Below are positions 1-6,022 of a stretch of 9,363 nt of DNA, piece after piece. The stretch is from Geodermatophilaceae bacterium. GTDB lineage: Bacteria > Actinomycetota > Actinomycetes > Mycobacteriales > Geodermatophilaceae. The stretch covers positions 1 to 9,363 of the forward strand of contig JACCUF010000195.1 in NCBI GenBank assembly GCA_013811975.1. The letters run 5' to 3'. A model generated the notes under the pieces. It made no database searches and was not told where the DNA came from. It saw only the letters and a program-made list of their open reading frames with translations. Every line of letters begins with the position of its first letter. Within the stretch, counting starts at the first letter, position 1. The position numbers were made by a program, and so were the translations under genes.

Positions 1-170
1 CCGGTCCGGATGTCCAGATCCAGATCGTCGAGTTCGGACAGGATCGCGGCCTGGGTCTCGGGCAACTGGAGTCCGAGTTCTGGCCGACGATGTATCCGGC
101 GGCGGAAGTCGACCGTCCGGTCCTGAATCTGTTCGGCTTCGGTCAGCAGGTGGTCCAGTTGACTCTCCAT
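1..170 (-). CDS. M20-family amidohydrolase/peptidase, N-terminal part (runs off window)
   Basis: Reading the minus strand from an ATG at 170-168 gives 56 complete codons, open to the window edge, so only the N-terminus is present. The protein starts MESQLDHLLTEAEQ and then carries DFRRRIHRRPELGLQLPETQ. This matches the start of M20D-type amidohydrolases (hippurate hydrolase / N-acyl-amino-acid amidohydrolase), where an 'RRxxHxxPELG' stretch lies about 25 residues in. The family hydrolyses N-acyl or aminoacyl amide bonds with a di-metal centre. The metal-binding motifs lie further downstream and outside the window, so activity cannot be judged. It lies 28 bp after the PAP2 phosphatase stop on the same strand, so the two may be co-transcribed. 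No strong Shine-Dalgarno is visible before the ATG, which leaves the exact start open. Confidence 0.8.
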   Translation of the reverse strand, partial: MESQLDHLLTEAEQIQDRTVDFRRRIHRRPELGLQLPETQAAILSELDDLDLDIRT

Positions 171-198
171 GTGCCGTAACTATGCCCGGTCTGCCCGA

Positions 199-882
199 TC
201 AGCCGGCCGGTTCAGCCGGTCCGCTTTGCCCGGTCATGCGCCCACGTCCGGAAAGCTCAGCGGAATCACCTGGATAGAGTCCGAACACCGCCATCCACAC
301 GAGGACTACCGCTGCGCCGAGTGCCAACCCGCCAACGACGTCGGACAGGTAGTGCACGCCGAGGACGATCCGGGTCCAGGCCACGCACAACGCAGCGAGA
401 ATCAGCCCGGCGGCCAGCCACCGGCGCCAACGGCGGGCCAGGATCGGCCACAGGACCACGAGCAGGACGCCGGCCAGAGTCGCAGCACCAGAGGAGTGCC
501 CGCTCGGGAAGGACATCCCGCTGGCCGCTACGAGTGGATCATCGGCAGTAGGCCGTACCCGCCCAACCAATTCCTTGCCCACGGTGGTCAGCGGGCCGAC
601 CGAGAGTGCAGCCAGCAGGACGAAGCCGGCCAGTCTCAGCCGGCGCCGGATAGCGAAAAGGACCGCCACCGGCACCAGCACGGCAAGCCTGATGACGGTC
701 AACCCGAGTGCGGTGATCACTTGCAGTACGTCCACCTCGAAGCTGTCCCCGCCCTGGTAACGAAGGGCGGATCCGACCGATACATCGAGGTCGAGCAGTG
801 CCCGTACCCCTTGCCCCACCAGCACGCCGAGGATCGTGACCATCGCTGCAAGGACAGCCGCACCGATCAGCAGACGTCGCAT
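199..882 (-). CDS. PAP2-family membrane phosphatase
   Basis: A 227-residue protein with the three signature motifs of type 2 phosphatidic acid phosphatases: KELVGRVRP (residues 103-111, K-x6-RP), FPSGH (125-129), and TRIVLGVHYLSD (170-181, where Thr replaces the usual Ser of SR-x5-H-x3-D). The predicted catalytic residues are His129, His177 and Asp181. Hydrophobic segments near residues 5-25, 55-77, 85-100, 133-148, 156-168 and 183-202 fit the usual six-helix membrane fold. Family members dephosphorylate lipid phosphates such as phosphatidate, undecaprenyl diphosphate or PG-phosphate; the substrate cannot be told here. The ATG start is preceded by GGAGGGGAG nine nucleotides upstream. It is transcribed divergently from the fatty acid regulator and lies just upstream of the M20 gene. 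A role in lipid or envelope metabolism is inferred. Confidence 0.92.
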   Translation of the reverse strand: MRRLLIGAAVLAAMVTILGVLVGQGVRALLDLDVSVGSALRYQGGDSFEVDVLQVITALGLTVIRLAVLVPVAVLFAIRRRLRLAGFVLLAALSVGPLTTVGKELVGRVRPTADDPLVAASGMSFPSGHSSGAATLAGVLLVVLWPILARRWRRWLAAGLILAALCVAWTRIVLGVHYLSDVVGGLALGAAVVLVWMAVFGLYPGDSAELSGRGRMTGQSGPAEPAG

Positions 883-983
883 GTCCGCATTCTCCCCTCC
901 TCAAACGCCTCGTTGATGTCCTCCTCCAGTTGCGGTGGCAGGCTGCATGCCGTGACCGCCAAGCGGCAAGGCGCAAGCGGGGA

Positions 984-1010
984 CGTGTCTTGGCTGGGGT
1001 AAGAGACACG
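984..1010. promoter_or_regulatory. Inverted repeat before the regulator start (possible operator or leader hairpin)
   Basis: CGTGTCT at 984-990 and AGACACG at 1004-1010 are perfect reverse complements separated by 13 nt, ending 3 nt before the ATG at 1014. The position fits an autoregulatory operator for the divergent PAP2/regulator pair, or an RNA hairpin that affects translation of the regulator. The rest of the 883-1013 gap shows no convincing -10/-35 pair that I can see. Confidence 0.45.
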
Positions 1011-1013
1011 CCC

Positions 1014-2183
1014 ATGATCACGACGCTGCGGCGCCTCGAGCGCTCGGCCGGGGCACTGGCCACTCAGAGCGTCTCCCAAATGGATGAGTTCCTGCCATGG
1101 TTCCGCTCCATGCCCGCCGACCGCCGATCGTGGGTCACCCTGGTCGCGCAGGCTGGCGTGTCCGCCCTGGTGGAGTGGATGCGCGACCAGGACGTGCCGC
1201 CCCGACTGACCGACGAGGTGTTCGGCACCGCACCGCGTGAACTCGCCCGCGCTGTCAGTCTCAAGCAGACTGTAGATCTCATTCGAGTCGTCGTGGGCGT
1301 AGTCGAATCGCGGATCGAGTCCATCGCCGAACCCGGCACCCAGACCGAGTTGCGTGAGGGGATCCTGCGCTACAGCAGAGAGGTCGCGTTTGCCGCGGCC
1401 CAGATATATGCCAGCTACGCCGAGAGCCGGGGTGCCTGGGACGCCCGACTGGAAGCCCTCGCCATCGACAGCCTGCTGCGGGGAGAACCCGCCCAGGCCC
1501 TGGCCAGTCAAGCCGCCGCCCTCGGCTGGTCCGGAGCCGGCCAGCTACTGGTGATGATTGGAGCCGCGCCTGCGCAGGACCGCGAGCAGGTGCATGGTTC
1601 GGTCATCAGGGCCGGCCATCGCCGGGGGTTGAAAGTGCTCGCCGGTGTCCACGAGGAGGACCTCGTCGTGGTGCTGGCCTCCAGTGAGGACCCGACGCAG
1701 CACTCGGTCGCCCTGGCCGAGCAGTTCGGGCCGGGACCGGTGGTCTACGGACCCGTCGTCACCTCCTTCGGCGACGTCGGGAGCGCCGCGGCCGCGGCAC
1801 AGAGCGCCCTAGCCGTCGCCTCGTCGTGGCCACAGGCACCGCGCCCGGTGGCAGCGGCCGACCTACTTCCCGAGCGAGCACTGGCCGGAGACCGGCTGGC
1901 GCTGGCCGATCTCGCCGCCATGACCGAGCGGTTGACCGCGTCCGGGGACGTCGTACTGGACACGGTCCGGGCCTACCTGAGTACCGGGGGCAGCCTCGAG
2001 GCCACCGCACGCCAAGTCTTCGTCCACCCAAACACCGTGCGATACCGGCTGCGTCGGGCCGCGTTGGACAGCGGGGTCCAACCCACCACACCGCGTGGAG
2101 CATGGACGCTGCAGATCGCCCTGACCCTGGCGGCACTCGACAGCGGGCGCGGTGCCGAGCGCCACAGGCGATCATCTTTGTAG
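1014..2183 (+). CDS. fasR: PucR-type transcriptional regulator of fatty acid synthesis (FasR-like)
   Basis: A 389-residue protein from the ATG at 1014. The N-terminus (TLRRLERSAGALATQ, then MDEFLPWFRSMPADRRSW) is the conserved start of the actinobacterial FasR-type regulators found immediately upstream of fabD. The middle (about 170-280) fits the GGDEF-like domain of PucR/CdaR proteins. The C-terminal helix-turn-helix (about 317-370) contains GGSLEATARQVFVHPNTVRYRLRR, written here as two parts: GGSLEATARQ and VFVHPNTVRYRLRR. In Streptomyces the homologue binds the fabD promoter and activates the operon. The same job is inferred here from the position, 79 bp upstream of fabD. The start was chosen because family similarity begins right there; the open frame extends 28 codons upstream to 930 without a ribosome site. 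The site before 1014 is itself weak. The stop codon lies inside an inverted repeat (2178-2194). Confidence 0.92.
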   Translation: MITTLRRLERSAGALATQSVSQMDEFLPWFRSMPADRRSWVTLVAQAGVSALVEWMRDQDVPPRLTDEVFGTAPRELARAVSLKQTVDLIRVVVGVVESRIESIAEPGTQTELREGILRYSREVAFAAAQIYASYAESRGAWDARLEALAIDSLLRGEPAQALASQAAALGWSGAGQLLVMIGAAPAQDREQVHGSVIRAGHRRGLKVLAGVHEEDLVVVLASSEDPTQHSVALAEQFGPGPVVYGPVVTSFGDVGSAAAAAQSALAVASSWPQAPRPVAAADLLPERALAGDRLALADLAAMTERLTASGDVVLDTVRAYLSTGGSLEATARQVFVHPNTVRYRLRRAALDSGVQPTTPRGAWTLQIALTLAALDSGRGAERHRRSSL

Positions 2184-2194
2184 ATAACCTACAA
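2178..2194. promoter_or_regulatory. Inverted repeat overlapping the regulator stop (candidate operator)
   Basis: TTGTAG and CTACAA form a perfect 6-bp inverted repeat around a 5-nt spacer (ATAAC). The first arm contains the TAG stop of the regulator. It lies 69 bp upstream of the fabD start, in a stretch visibly richer in A and T than the flanking genes, where an activator or repressor of the fab operon would be expected to bind. There is no U-tract after it, so a terminator is less likely. Confidence 0.45.
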
Positions 2195-2237
2195 GTCCCA
2201 TGCGCGCTAATTCGTAGCTGCCGTAGGCGCATCTTCC

Positions 2238-2250
2238 GGCACGTAGTGCC
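2238..2250. promoter_or_regulatory. Perfect dyad GGCAC-GTA-GTGCC next to the fabD -10 region
   Basis: GGCACGTAGTGCC is a perfect inverted repeat (5-bp arms, 3-nt centre) directly abutting the TATCGTATAAT sequence in front of fabD. A protein bound here would cover the spacer between -35 and -10 elements. CGTAG also occurs at 2213 and 2222, giving three copies at 2213, 2222 and 2242. This is a candidate FasR-type or repressor operator; binding is inferred only. Confidence 0.45.
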
Positions 2251-2262
2251 TATCGTATAATC
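2251..2262 (+). promoter_or_regulatory. Candidate -10 region of the fabDHPF-accD operon, likely leaderless
   Basis: TATCGTATAATC precedes the GTG start of fabD at 2263. There is a perfect TATAAT at 2256-2261, but using it would place the transcription start inside the coding region. TATCGT at 2251-2256 would put the start at or next to the GTG, giving a leaderless mRNA. That fits the absence of any Shine-Dalgarno sequence before fabD. No good -35 hexamer is seen 16-18 bp upstream of either, consistent with an activator-dependent promoter. Confidence 0.5.
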
Positions 2263-3474
2263 GTGCTCGTCATACTCTCCCCGGGTCAGGGCGCCCAAAG
2301 CCCGGGGATGCTCGAACCGTGGCTCGACCTCGACGGCGCCCGAGCGCGAATGAGTTGGTTCTCGGCAGTCTGCGGAATCGATCTCGTCGCACTCGGCACG
2401 ACGGCCGACGCGGAAGAGATAAAGGACACCGCGGTGACCCAACCGTTGGTCGTCGCGCTCGGGCTGTTGGCTGCCGATGAGCTGGGGCTGCTGCGATCCG
2501 ACGGCGGGGCACCGGCCGATACCACGCTGAGCGCTGGGCACAGCGTGGGCGAGATCACCGCGGCAGCCGTGGCCGGCACGCTGAGTCCGGAAGCCGCGAT
2601 CGCATTCGCCGCCGTCCGCGGGCGAGAGATGGCAGCCGCGTGCAGACTCGCCCCGACCGGCATGTCCGCCCTGCTAGGCGGAGACGAGGAGCAGGTGCTG
2701 GCCCGGCTCGGGGAGCTCGGACTCACGCCGGCCAACCGCAATGGCGCAGGGCAGATCGTAGCCGCCGGAGCGATGGATGCCCTGACGGCGCTCGCCGCGA
2801 ACCCGCCGGCCAAGGCCCGGGTGCTCCCGTTGTCGGTGGCCGGTGCCTTCCACACCTCGTACATGCAGCCGGCCCAGGACGCGCTCAGTGTCTTCGCCGA
2901 TGGGATCTCGGCCAGCGACCCGAGCCGGCTGTTGCTGACGAACTCTGACGGCACGGCGGTGGAAACCGGACGAGGGACCGTACGACGGCTGGTCGCTCAG
3001 CTGACCTCGCCGGTGCGCTTCGACTCGTGCCTGGCGGCCATGCGGGACATCGGGGTGCGCGGCATCATCGAGCTCCCGCCGGCCGGGGTCCTAGCGGGCC
3101 TCGTCAAGCGCGAGCTCAAGGGAGTGCCCGTCGTGGCGGTGAAGACACCAGACGACTTGGATGCAGCAAGGGACATGCTCACCCAGCAGTCGGGCAAGAC
3201 CGAGGACGAGCACCGCCCGGACTGGCGAATGGTCGTCGCCCCGGTTCGCGGCACGGTCTCCCTGGCCGAGGTGTCCGAGGGTGCGAATGTCGGGGCCGGC
3301 ACCCCCCTCGGACTCGTCACCAGTCGTCGGGAAGCGGTGCACCTGTCGGCCGGATACGACGGCGTACTCGCTGAATGGCTTGTCGTGGACGGGGATCTCG
3401 TCGATGCCGGCGACCCGATCGCTCGGCTGTACCCGACGAAGACTGCGATACCCGATCGAGGAGCGCGGAGATGA
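2263..3474 (+). CDS. fabD: Malonyl-CoA:ACP transacylase FabD fused to a degenerate biotinyl/lipoyl-type domain
   Basis: A 403-residue cytosolic enzyme moving malonyl from CoA to the ACP phosphopantetheine arm. Residues 1-300 are a complete FabD: SPGQGAQ (6-12, oxyanion Gln9), AGHSVGE with nucleophile Ser94, RGRE with Arg119, and GAFHTSYM with catalytic His197. Family members are usually about 300-315 residues. Here a linker (about 301-320) leads to residues 321-391, which align without gaps to a biotinyl domain: VVAPVRGTV, then EGANVGAGTPLGLV, the hairpin SRREAVHLSA, then GYDGVL and DGDLVDAGDPI. The position of the biotin-accepting lysine in the MKM motif is Arg356 (motif RRE), so it cannot be biotinylated or lipoylated in the normal way. 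GTG is taken as the start because MLVILSPGQG matches known FabD N-termini. Its stop overlaps the fabH start (ATGA, 3471-3474). Confidence 0.95.
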   Translation: MLVILSPGQGAQSPGMLEPWLDLDGARARMSWFSAVCGIDLVALGTTADAEEIKDTAVTQPLVVALGLLAADELGLLRSDGGAPADTTLSAGHSVGEITAAAVAGTLSPEAAIAFAAVRGREMAAACRLAPTGMSALLGGDEEQVLARLGELGLTPANRNGAGQIVAAGAMDALTALAANPPAKARVLPLSVAGAFHTSYMQPAQDALSVFADGISASDPSRLLLTNSDGTAVETGRGTVRRLVAQLTSPVRFDSCLAAMRDIGVRGIIELPPAGVLAGLVKRELKGVPVVAVKTPDDLDAARDMLTQQSGKTEDEHRPDWRMVVAPVRGTVSLAEVSEGANVGAGTPLGLVTSRREAVHLSAGYDGVLAEWLVVDGDLVDAGDPIARLYPTKTAIPDRGARR

Positions 3475-4442
3475 CCCGGCGCTTGAGCGCACGTGCAGGC
3501 GCGCCCGGAGCACGGATCCTCGGCTTCGGCGACTACCGCCCACGACGAATAGTCACCAACGAGGAGATTTCGCAGCGCGTCGACACCGACGACGAGTGGA
3601 TCCGTACCCGAGTGGGAATCGCGGAGCGACGATTCGCCGGCGACGACGAGTCGGTCGTGGACATGTCAGTGGCCGCGGCCGGGAAGGCGTTGGCCACCAG
3701 CGGCGTCCTCGCCCAGGACATCGATACCGTCATCGTCGCCACCTGCACGCCACCTGCACCGATCCCAGGCCTGGCCCCGGAGGTCGCTCATCGACTGGGC
3801 ATCGCATCAGCGGGAGCCTTCGACCTGAACGCAGCCTGCGCGGGCTTCTGCTATGGGTTGGCCAGCGCCGCCGACGCGATCCGCAGTGGATCGTCGCAGA
3901 ACGCACTTGTGATCGGTGCCGAGAAACTCACCGATTGGACCGATCAGGACGACCGTGGCACCTGCATCATCTTCGGTGACGGGGCCGGCGCCGCAGTCGT
4001 GACGGCCACCGACTCCCCTGGTATCGGGCCCGTGGTGTGGGGCAGCGACGGGGAGAAGTCCCGGGCCATCTCGGTCGCCGATCGATCCTCGTTCATGGAA
4101 ATGGACGGCCGCGCGGTCTATCGCTGGGCCACGACCCAGCTGGCCGACTCCGCTCACCGCGCCTGCAAGCTCGCGGGTGTCGACATCAGCGACATCGACG
4201 TATTCGTGCCCCACCAGGCAAACCTGCGCATCGTGGACTCAATGGTCCGAACCCTGAAGCTGAGGGACGACGTAGCCGTCGCCCGTGACATCGTCACTTC
4301 AGGAAACACTTCGTCGGCGTCCATCCCACTGGCTCTGACGGCCATGATCGAACGCGGCGAGGTCAAGACCGGTGACACCGCACTCCTGCTCGGCTTCGGA
4401 GCCGGGCTGACCTTTGCGGGGCAGGTCATCATCTGCCCTTAG
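3471..4442 (+). CDS. fabH: Beta-ketoacyl-ACP synthase III FabH
   Basis: A 323-residue thiolase-fold enzyme that condenses an acyl-CoA primer with malonyl-ACP to start each fatty acid chain. The catalytic triad is intact: Cys123 in NAACAGFC, His248 in VPHQANLRI and Asn279 in SGNTSSASIP. The N-terminal DDEWIRTRVGIAERR block and the C-terminal LLLGFGAGLTFAG are typical FabH signatures, and the length is normal. The start is the ATG at 3471, which overlaps the fabD stop by 4 nt and has GAGGAG 7 nt upstream, indicating translational coupling. In actinobacteria FabH often accepts branched primers, but primer choice cannot be read from this sequence. The gene ends 73 bp before acpP, the longest gap inside the operon. 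Confidence 0.96.
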   Translation: MTRRLSARAGAPGARILGFGDYRPRRIVTNEEISQRVDTDDEWIRTRVGIAERRFAGDDESVVDMSVAAAGKALATSGVLAQDIDTVIVATCTPPAPIPGLAPEVAHRLGIASAGAFDLNAACAGFCYGLASAADAIRSGSSQNALVIGAEKLTDWTDQDDRGTCIIFGDGAGAAVVTATDSPGIGPVVWGSDGEKSRAISVADRSSFMEMDGRAVYRWATTQLADSAHRACKLAGVDISDIDVFVPHQANLRIVDSMVRTLKLRDDVAVARDIVTSGNTSSASIPLALTAMIERGEVKTGDTALLLGFGAGLTFAGQVIICP

Positions 4443-4465
4443 TGCACGGCTGTAACAACTAGTGT

Positions 4466-4488
4466 CGCAGCGGGAACGACCCGTTGCG
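4466..4488 (+). promoter_or_regulatory. Stem-loop between fabH and acpP
   Basis: CGCAGCGGG (4466-4474), loop AACGA, and CCCGTTGCG (4480-4488) form a 9-bp stem with a single G-U pair. No U-run follows (next bases GGATACATAACG), so it is not a classical intrinsic terminator. It lies 27 nt before the acpP ATG. A plausible role is mRNA processing or protection that lets acpP be made at a higher level than fabD and fabH; this is inference. Confidence 0.5.
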
Positions 4489-4515
4489 GGATACATAACG
4501 AAGGGATCACCACGC

Positions 4516-4761
4516 ATGGCAACAACCGAGGAAATCCAGTCCGGCCTTGCCGAGATCCTCGAAGAAGTAGCCGGTGTACTGCCGGCTGACGCTACGCCCG
4601 AGAAGTCCTTCACCGAGGACCTCGACGTCGACTCGCTGTCGATGGTCGAGATCGCGACGGCGGTCGAGGACAAGTTCGGCGTTGCCATCCCCGATGACGA
4701 GCTGGCCAACATCAGCACCGTGGGTGACGCGGTCTCCTTCATCGAGAAGAACCAGAGCTGA
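4516..4761 (+). CDS. acpP: Acyl carrier protein
   Basis: An 81-residue acidic carrier protein. The phosphopantetheine attachment serine is Ser40 in EDLDVDSLSMVE, the classic DSL motif at the start of helix 2. The flanking sequence (KFGVAIPDDELANISTVGDA) is typical of type II fatty acid ACPs. It carries the growing acyl chain as a thioester between FabD, FabH and FabF. The ATG at 4516 is chosen because it has AAGGGA 9 nt upstream and gives a standard-length ACP; a GTG at 4462 in the same frame lies in the stem-loop region and would add 18 unlikely residues. The stop is 6 bp before fabF. It lacks the long C-terminal extension of mycobacterial AcpM. Confidence 0.97.
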   Translation: MATTEEIQSGLAEILEEVAGVLPADATPEKSFTEDLDVDSLSMVEIATAVEDKFGVAIPDDELANISTVGDAVSFIEKNQS

Positions 4762-4767
4762 CCTGAC

Positions 4768-5991
4768 GTGTCGGACATCGTCGTCACCGGGCTCGGCGCG
4801 ACGACTCCCTTAGGAGGGGACGTCGCGTCGAGTTGGGCGGCGCTGCTCGAGGGCCGTTCCGGCGTCAGCCTGTTGACCGACGAGTGGGCCGAGCAGATGC
4901 CCGCCCGGGTCATCGCTGCGTTGGCCGTGGAACCGAGCGAGCACATCGACCGGGTCAAGGCCAGGCGCCTGGACCGCTGTCAGCAAGTCGCCCTTCTCGC
5001 TGCGCGTGAGGCGTGGGCCGATGCGGGTGGCCCAGAGGTGGATCCGGAGCGGCTGGCCGTCGTAGTCGGGACCGGAGTCGGCGGCGCACTGACGATGCTC
5101 GGCCAAGACGACGTCCTGGAGCAGAGCGGCCCGACGAGGGTCTCCCCGCTGACCATCCCGATGCTCATGCCGAACGGTCCGTCGGCCACGGTCGGGCTGG
5201 AGGTACATGCCCGGGCTGGCGTACACACGCCGGTCAGTGCCTGTGCCGCCGGCTCCGAGGGCATCTCCCTGGGGATGGATCTGATCCGAGCCGGACGAGC
5301 CGATGTCGTGGTCGCCGGCGGCGCCGAGGCCTGCATCCATCCGCTGCCGATGGCTGGCTTCTCCCGGATGCGCGCGATGTCCACCCGAAACGACGATCCA
5401 GAACGAGCCTCGCGTCCTTTCGACAAGGGCCGGGACGGATTCGTGCTCGGCGAGGGCGCCGGTCTCATCGTGCTGGAGCGGGCGGAGTTCGCCCGAGCCC
5501 GGGGGGCGCGGATCTACGCCGTGCTGGCCGGTGCCGGAGTCAGTAACGATTCCTTCGACATGGTCCAACCTCAGCCAGAGGGCAGCTTTGCCTCCCTGGC
5601 CATAAGACTCGCGCTGCGCGATGCCGGGCTCGAGCCGGGCGACATCGGCCACGTCAACGCCCATGCAACCTCGACGCCAGTAGGTGATGTTGCCGAGGCG
5701 GGGGCGATCTTGAGTTCGATCGGGGACGGGGCAGCTGTGACTGGAACCAAGTCGATGACCGGGCACATGCTGGGGGCCAGTGGTGCGGTCGAGGCCATCT
5801 TCACCATCCTTGCCCTGCGCGATCAGGTCGTTCCCGGTACACAGAACGTCGACGACCTCGACGACGACCCGCGCGTACAGGCGCTGGACATCGTGCGGGG
5901 CAGCCCGCGCAAGGCCACGTTGCGAGCCGCTGTGAACGACTCGTTCGGTTTCGGTGGTCACAACGTGGCCCTCGTCTTCACCGCCGCGTGA
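4768..5991 (+). CDS. fabF: Beta-ketoacyl-ACP synthase II FabF (KasA-like)
   Basis: A 407-residue elongating condensing enzyme that joins malonyl-ACP to acyl-ACP with loss of CO2. The Cys-His-His triad is present: Cys159 in SACAAGSEG, His299 in NAHATSTPVGD and His333 in KSMTGHMLGASG (with Lys328). The C-terminal SFGFGGHNV motif is intact. The NAHATSTP version of the histidine motif resembles the KasA/actinobacterial FabF group. The GTG start at 4768 gives MSDIVVTGLGATTPLGG, matching the usual N-terminus. There is only a weak ribosome site in the 6-nt gap after acpP, so translation is probably coupled to acpP. Length is normal and no damage is seen. Confidence 0.96.
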   Translation: MSDIVVTGLGATTPLGGDVASSWAALLEGRSGVSLLTDEWAEQMPARVIAALAVEPSEHIDRVKARRLDRCQQVALLAAREAWADAGGPEVDPERLAVVVGTGVGGALTMLGQDDVLEQSGPTRVSPLTIPMLMPNGPSATVGLEVHARAGVHTPVSACAAGSEGISLGMDLIRAGRADVVVAGGAEACIHPLPMAGFSRMRAMSTRNDDPERASRPFDKGRDGFVLGEGAGLIVLERAEFARARGARIYAVLAGAGVSNDSFDMVQPQPEGSFASLAIRLALRDAGLEPGDIGHVNAHATSTPVGDVAEAGAILSSIGDGAAVTGTKSMTGHMLGASGAVEAIFTILALRDQVVPGTQNVDDLDDDPRVQALDIVRGSPRKATLRAAVNDSFGFGGHNVALVFTAA

Positions 5992-6022
5992 GCGGCCCCG
6001 ATGGATTCCCAAGGAGACAGGC

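Noticed and set aside
169..1002. A 277-codon plus-strand open frame opposite the PAP2 gene
   Set aside because: The minus strand carries all three PAP2 motifs and a strong ribosome site; the plus-strand product is compositionally biased and matches nothing I know.
3319..3342. The FabD tail as a working biotin or lipoyl acceptor
   Set aside because: The acceptor lysine position is Arg356 and no other lysine is present in residues 321-391, so normal modification is not expected.
4466..4488. Intrinsic terminator after fabH
   Set aside because: No U-tract follows the stem and acpP, fabF and accD continue in the same direction at short spacing.
4462..4515. Upstream GTG start for acpP at 4462
   Set aside because: It would add 18 residues encoded by the hairpin region; the ATG at 4516 has a ribosome site and gives a standard ACP.
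4810..6012. A 400-codon open frame on the minus strand opposite fabF, and similar long antisense frames over fabD, fasR and accD
   Set aside because: They mirror real genes in high-GC DNA, have low-complexity Arg/Gly/Pro-rich products with no family motifs, and no ribosome sites.
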